Below are positions 24,672-31,458 of a stretch of 64,000 nt of DNA, piece by piece; within the stretch, counting starts at the first letter, position 1; each line of letters opens with the position of its first letter. The stretch lies in NCBI RefSeq assembly GCF_001423945.1, contig NZ_LMPU01000001.1, positions 741,971-805,970 on the forward strand, read 5' to 3'. The translations under genes and the position numbers were made by a program. The DNA comes from Pedobacter sp. Leaf194 (GTDB lineage: Bacteria > Bacteroidota > Bacteroidia > Sphingobacteriales > Sphingobacteriaceae). The notes below the pieces were generated by a model, which was not told the origin of the DNA, did no database searches, and saw nothing but the letters and a program-made list of their open reading frames with translations.

Positions 24672-24705
24672 TTTAGTATCAAGATATGAGTATAAAGTAT
24701 CAAGA
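24672..24705 (+). repeat. Left arm of 34-bp inverted repeat around the four-helix gene
   Basis: This arm starts directly after the fadA stop and is made of 7-bp units (TAGTATC-AAGATAT-GAGTATA-AAGTATC-AAGA). It matches the reverse complement of 25175-25208 at 27 of 34 positions. The arms enclose the four-helix-bundle gene and would form a long stem in RNA. Confidence 0.7.
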
Positions 24706-24780
24706 TGAATAGCGATAGGTAAAAAAAATCCTTCAAAAAATCATCCCAAATATTTTATTCAAATCTAAATACTAAAACAA

Positions 24781-25134
24781 GTGCACAATTTTAAAGATTT
24801 AAAAGTCTGGCAAAAGTCGATTGAACTAGCGGTTGAAGTTTATAAAGCAGCTTCATTTTTACCAAATGATGAAAAATATGGTTTGATTTCTCAAATGAAA
24901 AGATGTTGTGTTTCAATTCCTTCGAATATTGCAGAGGGTTCGGGTAGAGGAAGTAATGCTCAATTTAAACACTTTCTTACAATTAGCCAAGGTTCAGCTT
25001 TTGAGTTGGAAACACAATTAATTATTTCAAGTAGGCTTGAACTTTTAGATGACAGCCTTGCTGCTAATCTGATAGAAAAAACAACTGAGATTCAAAAAAT
25101 GGTTTACTCTTTAGGTAAAAGCATTAACACCTAA
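24781..25134 (+). CDS. Four-helix bundle protein (23S rRNA intervening-sequence type)
   Basis: A 117-residue protein starting at GTG; no ATG is available in frame nearby. It matches the four-helix bundle/IVP family: FKDLKVWQKSIELAVEVYK, YGLISQMKRCCVSIPSNIAEGSGRGSNAQFKHFL and GSAFELETQLIIS are its signature blocks. Family members are encoded inside intervening sequences of 23S rRNA genes or, as here, stand alone in the genome. Their role is unknown; a nucleic-acid-binding pentamer has been described structurally. It lies between fadA and the acyl-CoA dehydrogenase on the same strand but has no evident metabolic link. It is bounded by a 34-bp imperfect inverted repeat, suggesting insertion of a unit into the fatty-acid cluster. 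Confidence 0.9.
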   Translation: MHNFKDLKVWQKSIELAVEVYKAASFLPNDEKYGLISQMKRCCVSIPSNIAEGSGRGSNAQFKHFLTISQGSAFELETQLIISSRLELLDDSLAANLIEKTTEIQKMVYSLGKSINT

Positions 25135-25174
25135 AAAATATTAAAACTTAGAGATATCTAGTTTTCGAGCCCTG

Positions 25175-25208
25175 TCTTGATACTTGATACTCGCTACTAG
25201 ATACTATA
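25175..25208 (+). repeat. Right arm of 34-bp inverted repeat around the four-helix gene
   Basis: This arm begins TCTTGATACTTGATACTC and ends three bases before the acyl-CoA dehydrogenase ATG. Reverse-complemented it reads in 7-bp units TAGTATC-TAGTAGC-GAGTATC-AAGTATC and matches 27 of 34 bases of the left arm. Confidence 0.7.
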
Positions 25209-25211
25209 AAA

Positions 25212-27005
25212 ATGGAAACAACTGAAAAAAAGACAATTAAAGGCGGCGAATTCTTAGTTAAAGAAACCGTTTACCAGGATGTATTCATCCCTGAGGAGTT
25301 TGATGAAGAGCAACAAATGATTGCACAAACTTGTCGCGATTTTCTGGAAGCCGAGGTTTATCCAAATTTAGATAAAATTGATAAACAAGAAGACCCGGAG
25401 TTAATGCCAACGCTTTTAACCAAAGCGGGCGAACTGGGAATTCTTGGCGTGTCTGTGCCGGAAGAATATGGTGGCTTTGGTAAAAACTTTAATACTTCGA
25501 TGCTGGTTGCCGATGTTGTTGGCGCCGGACACTCTTTTGCGGTGGCGCTTTCGGCGCATACAGGAATCGGCACTTTGCCAATTCTTTATTATGGTAATGA
25601 GGAACAGAAAGCCAAATATATTCCAAAATTAGGTTCTGGAGAGTGGAAAGCGGCTTATTGCTTAACTGAACCAAATTCGGGTTCGGATGCTAACTCCGGA
25701 AAAACCAAAGCGAAGCTAAGTGAAGATGGTAAACATTACATCATCAACGGACAAAAAATGTGGATTACCAACGGTGGGTTTGCCGATATTTTTATTGTTT
25801 TCGCAAAAATTGACGATGATAAGAACTTAACTGCGTTTATTGTTGAGAAGGATTTCGGTGGCATCACTATGAATCCTGAAGAGCACAAAATGGGTATAAA
25901 AGGTTCATCTACCCGCCAGGTTTTCTTCAACGATTGCCCTGTTCCGGTTGAGAACATGTTGAGCGATAGAGAGAATGGATTCAAAATCGCGGTAAATATT
26001 TTAAATATTGGTCGTATTAAATTGTCGGCTGCTGCAGTTGGCGCATCAAAAGCAACGCTAAGTACAGCAATTAATTACTCGAACGAGCGTAGTCAGTTCG
26101 GTCGCCCGATTTCGAAATATGGCGCAATACGTTTCAAAATCGCAGAAATTGCATCAAAACTTTATGCTGTTGATGCGGCAAATTACCGTGCCGGACAAAA
26201 CATTGATGATACCTACGACCAGCTGGTTGCCGGCGGAATGGAATCTGGAAAGGCAAGACTAAAATCTGTTGAGCAATTTGCTGTTGAATGTGCTATTTTA
26301 AAAGTCTGGGGTTCTGAGGCTTTAGATTATACTGTTGATGAAGGGGTGCAGATTTATGGTGGAATGGGTTTTAGTGCCGATGCGCCAATGGATAGGGCTT
26401 ATCGCGATGCCCGTATCAACAGAATTTTTGAAGGAACAAATGAAATTAACCGGTTGTTAACCGTTGATATGATGTTGAAGCGAGCAATGAAAGGTGAGCT
26501 CGATTTAATGACACCTGCCACGGCTGTTGCTGCCGAATTAATGAGTATCCCTGATTTCGGTGAAGAAGACGATACACTATTTGCAGCGGAAAAAAAGGTT
26601 TTAGCTAATTTAAAGAAAGCTACATTAATGGTTGCTGGTGCCGCAGTGCAGAAACTGATGATGACCTTGAGCAAAGAGCAGGAAATTTTAATGAATATTG
26701 CGGATATGGCTGGTTATGTTTATGTGTTCGAGTCTGCATTGTTAAGAACTGAAAAATTAGTGGCTACAAAGGGTGAGGCTGCAACATCAGGCCAACTGGA
26801 TTTATTAAGAATTTACATGGTTGAAGCTGTTGACGGTATCGCAAAAGCAGGTAAAGAAGCACTTTGGGCCTTCGCCGAAGGTGATGAGCAACGGATGATG
26901 TTGGTTGGTTTGCGAAGATTTACCAAAGTTGAACCATTTAATGTTAAAGATGCCCGCCAAAGGGTTGCGAAGCAACTTATTGAGGCGAACAAGTATATTT
27001 TCTAA
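25212..27005 (+). CDS. Acyl-CoA dehydrogenase with C-terminal extension
   Basis: This 597-residue FAD-dependent enzyme performs the first step of beta-oxidation. The N-terminal helical domain begins near EEFDEEQQMIAQTCRDFLEAE. The middle beta domain has AAYCLTEPNSGSDANSGKTKA and WITNGGFADIF, the usual FAD-contacting motifs. The C-terminal helical domain has RSQFGRPISKYGAIRFKIA, YGGMGFSADAPMDRAYRDARI and IFEGTNEINR, where the Glu of the last motif is the likely catalytic base. About 150 residues follow this motif, an extension resembling the very-long-chain/ACAD9-type enzymes and common in Bacteroidota. It completes the oxidation pathway of fadJ and fadA; a separate electron-transfer flavoprotein is needed and is not in the window. 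Confidence 0.94.
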   Translation: METTEKKTIKGGEFLVKETVYQDVFIPEEFDEEQQMIAQTCRDFLEAEVYPNLDKIDKQEDPELMPTLLTKAGELGILGVSVPEEYGGFGKNFNTSMLVADVVGAGHSFAVALSAHTGIGTLPILYYGNEEQKAKYIPKLGSGEWKAAYCLTEPNSGSDANSGKTKAKLSEDGKHYIINGQKMWITNGGFADIFIVFAKIDDDKNLTAFIVEKDFGGITMNPEEHKMGIKGSSTRQVFFNDCPVPVENMLSDRENGFKIAVNILNIGRIKLSAAAVGASKATLSTAINYSNERSQFGRPISKYGAIRFKIAEIASKLYAVDAANYRAGQNIDDTYDQLVAGGMESGKARLKSVEQFAVECAILKVWGSEALDYTVDEGVQIYGGMGFSADAPMDRAYRDARINRIFEGTNEINRLLTVDMMLKRAMKGELDLMTPATAVAAELMSIPDFGEEDDTLFAAEKKVLANLKKATLMVAGAAVQKLMMTLSKEQEILMNIADMAGYVYVFESALLRTEKLVATKGEAATSGQLDLLRIYMVEAVDGIAKAGKEALWAFAEGDEQRMMLVGLRRFTKVEPFNVKDARQRVAKQLIEANKYIF

Positions 27006-27017
27006 GTTATTGTTTAT

Positions 27018-27110
27018 GTTGTAAGTTAAGGTTTGGATGTTGATGATTCGACGGCGGTATATTAAATTTTACCGGTTGATAATTTTAACTCGCAATCCCT
27101 AACTTACAAC
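27018..27110. repeat. Imperfect inverted repeat after the acyl-CoA dehydrogenase gene
   Basis: GTTGTAAGTTAAGG (27018-27031) and CCCTAACTTACAAC (27097-27110) are inverted copies matching at 13 of 14 positions, separated by 65 bases. There is no T run after the right arm, so it is not a standard terminator. It resembles the other inverted-repeat spacers in this region. Confidence 0.5.
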
Positions 27111-27140
27111 TATTAACGTGAATGTTAAATTTGGTTAAAA

Positions 27141-27172
27141 ATTGTAGCATCCGTATTAAAAGCTTATTTTTG
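27141..27172 (+). promoter_or_regulatory. Promoter of the FKBP lipoprotein operon
   Basis: ATTG (27141-27144), a 20-base spacer and TATTTTTG (27165-27172) fit the Bacteroidota promoter pattern. Transcription would begin within a few bases of the ATG at 27179, giving a leaderless or very short-leader message. It supports 27179, not 27122, as the start. Confidence 0.5.
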
Positions 27173-27178
27173 CGGACT

Positions 27179-27682
27179 ATGATTAAGATTAAGCACTTTT
27201 TATTGTTGGTTAGCATCGTTGCGTGCTTTGCTGCATGTAAAAAACTTGAAACAAATGATGGCAATTATGATGCAGTTGCGCAATTTAAGGCAGACACAAC
27301 CACAATCAGAGCTTTTGTTAAAGCGAATAATATCCCCGTTCTTAAAAATGAACAGTATGGGGTTTTCTATCAAATTATTGCACCTGGAAGTGGCAACTTA
27401 GTATACAATGCTTCAACAGGTATCAATGTAGATTACGAGGGCCGGCTTTTATCAGGGACTGTTTTTGATTCTTCAAACGGCACTCCCCTATCACTTACTT
27501 TAGGGAATTTACTTCCCGGGTGGCAAATTGGAATTCCATACATTCAAAAAGGAGGTAAAATCAGGTTACTGATACCATCTTATTATGCTTATGGTAACGT
27601 TACAAAACCTGGCCCTCAAGCGGTAGTGCCTGCAAATTCGCCTCTCGATTTTACCATCACACTTTACAATGCTACCAATTAA
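27179..27682 (+). CDS. FKBP-type peptidyl-prolyl isomerase lipoprotein (first of three)
   Basis: From the ATG at 27179 the product has 167 residues. It begins MIKIKHFLLLVSIVACFAAC, a lipoprotein signal with the lipid-bearing Cys followed by KKLE. One FKBP domain covers the C-terminal 100 residues. INVDYEGRLLSGTVFDSS keeps the Tyr, Phe and Asp of the FKBP active site, LPGWQIGI keeps the Trp, and LIPSYYAYG keeps the late Tyr. This copy therefore looks catalytically complete. It probably assists folding of envelope proteins. The stop codon overlaps the next ATG by one base (TAATG), and three FKBP genes follow one another as an operon. Confidence 0.9.
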   Translation: MIKIKHFLLLVSIVACFAACKKLETNDGNYDAVAQFKADTTTIRAFVKANNIPVLKNEQYGVFYQIIAPGSGNLVYNASTGINVDYEGRLLSGTVFDSSNGTPLSLTLGNLLPGWQIGIPYIQKGGKIRLLIPSYYAYGNVTKPGPQAVVPANSPLDFTITLYNATN

Positions 27683-28134
27683 TGACTAACACATTAAAAT
27701 TTATTTTCTGCAGTTTATTTTTACTTTCAGTTGGATTTGCTTCTTGCAAAAAGGAAGAAAACAGTGATAAACAGATTACTGATTTTATTCAAAAGAATAA
27801 TATTAGTGCCGTTAAACATTCCTCAGGACTATATTATCAAATTATTAAACCAGGTTCAGGTTCTTTTGGCTATCCGGCAAATACTCAAATCACAATAAAA
27901 TACGAAGGTAGATTGTTAGATGGAACTGTAATTGATAACGGTGGTGGAAAAGAGAATACTTTTGCTTTAAATCAACTAATAGAAGGTTGGAAAATTGGTA
28001 TCCCGCTTATTCAAAAAGGTGGCGAAATCAGGTTAATTATTCCGCCTAATTTGGCTTACGGCATTCAGGCAACCGGACCTGTACCTGCAAACTCTGTTTT
28101 AGATTTTACGATACAATTAATAAACGTACAATAA
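27682..28134 (+). CDS. FKBP-type peptidyl-prolyl isomerase lipoprotein (second of three)
   Basis: A 150-residue lipoprotein. The signal MTNTLKFIFCSLFLLSVGFASC ends in a lipobox (FASC) followed by KKEE. A single FKBP domain follows: ITIKYEGRLLDGTVIDNGG, IEGWKIGIPLIQKGG, IIPPNLAYG and VPANSVLDFTIQLI. The Asp of the active site and the Trp are kept, but the neighbouring Phe is Ile here, so activity may be altered. Its start overlaps the previous stop by one base and the next gene begins three bases after its stop, so the three are translated from one message. Confidence 0.9.
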   Translation: MTNTLKFIFCSLFLLSVGFASCKKEENSDKQITDFIQKNNISAVKHSSGLYYQIIKPGSGSFGYPANTQITIKYEGRLLDGTVIDNGGGKENTFALNQLIEGWKIGIPLIQKGGEIRLIIPPNLAYGIQATGPVPANSVLDFTIQLINVQ

Positions 28135-28137
28135 TTA

Positions 28138-29070
28138 ATGAAGAACTTTACAAAACTTAGCCTGTTAACCGTTTTATTGGCTGCCCTGATGTTTGCTTCC
28201 TGTAAAAAGGAGTATGATTCCAGCCAAACGATAGATGACGGCAAGATCGCGAGCTACATTCAAAAAAATAATTTGAGCAGCGTTATGGTGCAGGACCCGG
28301 AGAAAACTGGCTTTTACTATCAGGTTTTAACTGCCGGAACCGGCGATACGTTCAAAAATACAGATTCGGTTTTGTATAACATTAACATCAAATCTTTGGA
28401 AGATGGTACTGGCTATCTGCAAACTCCTGTTACGGGAAATTTGGCAAACTATGTTGGATATTCAAACTCATTTTACTGGCCAGATTTGTCAAAAACGAAG
28501 TATGATATTCCTGCGATTAGAGCTGCTATTTCTGCATTAAAGCCAGGTGGCACGGCCAGAATTTTGTTGCCATCTTATCTGGCATTTGGAAAAAACGGTG
28601 CTGGAAATGTTCCGTCCAATACGGTACTGGATGTTACAGTTACTACATATCCATTTAAAAAGCAAGCGCTTTTGGATGACGATAGAATCACAAAATTTTT
28701 AGCTGCCAAAGGGTTAACGAGCTCTGCTATTAAAGATCAATCAGGTATTTATTATATTGTTAATACCTTAGGTACAGGCACTGCATTTGCAGATAAGGAG
28801 ACAAGTAGTGCTGTAATTAATTATACAGGTCGGATACTAAATGGAACCGTATTTCAATCACTTTCTGACGGCTCTTTCTCAACAGGATTTGCAACAGCAA
28901 GCCAATTAATTGACGGTTGGAAAGTAATTATTCCAAAGTTCCCAGCAGGTACAAAATTAAGGATGATTATTCCTTCAAGATTGGCCTATGCGCAACGTGG
29001 ATTAGATGCAATCATAGTACCAAATAGTGATTTGGATTTCGATATCCAAATTGTAAGCGTTACAAACTAA
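28138..29070 (+). CDS. Two-domain FKBP-like lipoprotein with degenerate active sites (third of three)
   Basis: A 310-residue lipoprotein whose signal ends FASC followed by KKEY. Two FKBP-like domains follow at about 60-175 and 195-310. The first is degenerate: the Tyr/Phe-Asp strand is replaced by YNINIKSLEDG and no active-site Trp is present, although PSYLAFGKNGAGNVPSNT at its end is still recognisable. The second keeps VINYTGRILNGTVF and IDGWK, but the catalytic Asp after Phe is Gln (FQS). It may serve as a binding or scaffold protein instead of an isomerase. Its last four bases overlap the end of the convergent photolyase gene. Confidence 0.85.
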   Translation: MKNFTKLSLLTVLLAALMFASCKKEYDSSQTIDDGKIASYIQKNNLSSVMVQDPEKTGFYYQVLTAGTGDTFKNTDSVLYNINIKSLEDGTGYLQTPVTGNLANYVGYSNSFYWPDLSKTKYDIPAIRAAISALKPGGTARILLPSYLAFGKNGAGNVPSNTVLDVTVTTYPFKKQALLDDDRITKFLAAKGLTSSAIKDQSGIYYIVNTLGTGTAFADKETSSAVINYTGRILNGTVFQSLSDGSFSTGFATASQLIDGWKVIIPKFPAGTKLRMIIPSRLAYAQRGLDAIIVPNSDLDFDIQIVSVTN

Positions 29071-30407
29071 GACAGCGCTTCCTTAAAAACTTTAAGCACT
29101 CTTTCTCGTGCGAATGTATGCTCAACTATTGGTTGGGCATATTTTTTTGTGCCAAATTCTGGCACCCATTTTTTAATGTAGGCAAATTTCGGGTCAAATC
29201 TTTTAGTTTGCAACTCAGGGTTAAAAACCCTAAAATACGGTGCCGCGTCATTGCCTGACCCTGCAGCCCATTGCCATCCACCCACATTACTTGCCATTTC
29301 GTAGTCCAGTAACTTTGCAGCAAAATAGGTTTCACCCCAACGCCAATCTATTAAAAGGTGTTTAGATAAGAAACTTGCGACAACCATTCTTACCCGATTG
29401 TGCATCCAGCCAGTTTCATTTAACTGGCGCATACCGGCATCAACCAAAGGGTAACCTGTTTCGCCTTTACACCAGGCTTTAAACTCCTCTTCATTGTTGC
29501 GCCACTTAATTTTGTCGTACTGTTTTTTGAATGAATCAAAAGCAGCGTAAGGAAAGTGCCAGAGTATCGTCATGTAGAATTCACGCCAGGCTAACTCCGA
29601 TAACCAAACGTTCGATTTAGCATCAATGGCGTCTTGCACAGCTTTCCTGATGCTCAATGTTCCAAATCGTAAATGTAAGCCAATATGTGTTGTACCGTCT
29701 AAAGCAGGATAATCGCGTTCTTTTGCATACTCGGCCAGCTTGGTTTTATAGGTTATTTTTGGGAAATCGAGCTTGCTTTTTTCAAAACCCATTTCTTTCA
29801 GCGTTGGAAAGGAGATCTTCTTAGTTCGAAATAGGTTTTTAATGTATTTTTTGGTTGGATAAGGCTTAGTGTAAAAATCATTTAGCTTTGCTTGCCACTG
29901 TCTATAAAAGGGGGTAAAAACAGTGTAAGGCGTTTTATCCGATTTTAAGATTTCACCTTTCTCAAAGATAACCTGGTCTTTAAAAGTTTTAAATACAATG
30001 TTTTCACTGTTTAAAAATTCGAACATATTATCGTCACGCTCGCGGGCATATGGTTCGTAATCATGATTTGTGTAAACTTCTTTAACCTCGTAATCTTTTA
30101 AAACCTCTTGCCAAACTTCTTCAGGTTTGCCATATTTAATTAAGACATCGGAACCCTTGGCTTGAAGGTCCTGTTTAATAGAAGCGAGTGTTTCATAAAT
30201 AAAGGTTACTCTCGCATCGTCTTCCGAAAGCTTATCCAAAATATTTTTGTCGAAAATAAATAATGGAAGAACAGGATGTTTGCCTTTTAAGGCGTGATAG
30301 AATGCGGCATTATCTTCCAAACGTAAATCCCGGCGAAACCAGAAAATACTTATACCTAAATCTTCTGATGAGGACGTTGAATTGTTGTCGCTTGCGTGAT
30401 TTTGCAT
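29067..30407 (-). CDS. phrB: Deoxyribodipyrimidine photolyase (class I, CPD type)
   Basis: A 446-residue flavoprotein that repairs cyclobutane pyrimidine dimers with light. An N-terminal alpha/beta antenna domain starts at ISIFWFRRDLRLEDNAAF (about 18-35). The C-terminal helical FAD domain holds SELAWREFYMTILWHFP (about 283-299), GYPLVDAGMRQLNETGWMHNRVRM (about 330-355) and LLDYEMASNVGGWQWAAGSGNDAAPYFRVFNP, the motifs that bind FAD and the lesion. The WMHNRVRM and WQW segments are typical of class I CPD photolyases. The first 17 residues are Ser/Asn-rich and may be absent in a shorter start. It is convergent with the FKBP operon with a four-base overlap. Confidence 0.93.
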   Translation of the reverse strand: MQNHASDNNSTSSSEDLGISIFWFRRDLRLEDNAAFYHALKGKHPVLPLFIFDKNILDKLSEDDARVTFIYETLASIKQDLQAKGSDVLIKYGKPEEVWQEVLKDYEVKEVYTNHDYEPYARERDDNMFEFLNSENIVFKTFKDQVIFEKGEILKSDKTPYTVFTPFYRQWQAKLNDFYTKPYPTKKYIKNLFRTKKISFPTLKEMGFEKSKLDFPKITYKTKLAEYAKERDYPALDGTTHIGLHLRFGTLSIRKAVQDAIDAKSNVWLSELAWREFYMTILWHFPYAAFDSFKKQYDKIKWRNNEEEFKAWCKGETGYPLVDAGMRQLNETGWMHNRVRMVVASFLSKHLLIDWRWGETYFAAKLLDYEMASNVGGWQWAAGSGNDAAPYFRVFNPELQTKRFDPKFAYIKKWVPEFGTKKYAQPIVEHTFARERVLKVFKEALS

Positions 30408-30437
30408 ATATTTTATCTTGCCTTTTCAGGTTTGCCT

Positions 30438-31358
30438 TTAAGACTTTCGATCAGTATTGGGACTGTAAATATCTTTTAATGCCTCTTCAAGGTTTGTAAA
30501 TGTAAATTTAAAACCAGCATCTAAAAGCTTTTGTGCAGAAGTATTATTGCTCATTAAAACGGCCTCAACTCTTTCTCCAAGTAATAATTCGATGGCCGCT
30601 TTAGGCACTTTCATTGGCCAGAAAGGACGATGCAGTTGCTTTGCAATCGCTTTTGTTAAAGTTTTATTGGTTACCGGGAAAGGTGCGCAGGCATTGTAGC
30701 TACCCTCCATTTGTATATTTTCGACAGCTTCGACATACATATTTACCATGTCGGTAAGGTGCAGCCAGGGCGTCCATTGTTTGCCCGTGCCAATAGCCGA
30801 GCCGGCAAACAAGCGAACAGGCAAATCCAGCTGCGGCAAGGCGCCGCCATCTTTGCTTAAAACGATTCCGGTACGGAGCTTTACGATCCTTAAGCTTAGT
30901 TTCTTCCCTTCATCCACGGCTTGTTCCCAAAGCTTACAGCATTCAGCTAAAAAACCGAAACCATTCGGACTATCTTCTGTCAAAATTTCATCGCCACAAT
31001 CACCATAAAACCCTACTGCTGAGGCCGAAACAAACGACTTTATTTTGTGGTTTTCAGACTTTTTGATGGCTTCAAAAAGTAATACAGCAGATTTTACGCG
31101 ACTATCGATAATTTGTTTTTTGCGTTCGGCGGTCCATTTCTTATCAGCTACAGGCTCACCAGCCAAATGAATGATTGCATCAACGCCATTTAACGCGGCA
31201 ACATCTATTTTTTGATTATACACATCCCAACCAAATGCGTTTTTACCTTCAGGTTTTCGGGATAGGGTATTAACCTCATATCCAATGCCTAGCAGTCTTT
31301 TCTTAAGTGCTGAACCCACTAAACCCGTTGCTCCTGTAATAAGAATTTTTTTAGCCAT
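30438..31358 (-). CDS. TIGR01777-family NAD(P)-binding epimerase-like protein
   Basis: A 306-residue extended short-chain dehydrogenase. The N-terminal nucleotide-binding motif ITGATGLVGSALKKRL is at residues 6-21. AIIHLAGEPV at about 65 and FVSASAVGFYGDCGDEI at about 105-125 (with Ser and Tyr of the catalytic set) are the hallmarks of the YfcH/TIGR01777 family. The C-terminus carries the DUF1731 block (RPFWPMKVPKAAIELLLGE...EAVLMSNNTSAQKLLDAGFKF). The natural substrate of the family is not established. It lies 30 bases upstream of the photolyase on the same strand, so the two are probably co-transcribed. Confidence 0.9.
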   Translation of the reverse strand: MAKKILITGATGLVGSALKKRLLGIGYEVNTLSRKPEGKNAFGWDVYNQKIDVAALNGVDAIIHLAGEPVADKKWTAERKKQIIDSRVKSAVLLFEAIKKSENHKIKSFVSASAVGFYGDCGDEILTEDSPNGFGFLAECCKLWEQAVDEGKKLSLRIVKLRTGIVLSKDGGALPQLDLPVRLFAGSAIGTGKQWTPWLHLTDMVNMYVEAVENIQMEGSYNACAPFPVTNKTLTKAIAKQLHRPFWPMKVPKAAIELLLGERVEAVLMSNNTSAQKLLDAGFKFTFTNLEEALKDIYSPNTDRKS

Positions 31359-31402
31359 CTTTTGGAAACAACAAAGATACGAAAGGGTTTTTTTAAAGTT
31401 AA

Positions 31403-31442
31403 AGGTTAAAGGTTAGGTTGAGACTTTCCCAACCCTTAACCT
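31403..31442. repeat. Imperfect inverted repeat between the MuiA-like and epimerase genes
   Basis: AGGTTAAAGGTT (31403-31414) and AACCCTTAACCT (31431-31442) pair at 11 of 12 positions with a 16-base loop. It lies in the short gap between two minus-strand genes and has a T-rich stretch on its plus-left side, so on the minus strand it could be a weak terminator or processing site. Confidence 0.45.
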
Positions 31443-31458
31443 CGGTTTTGAGTATCAA

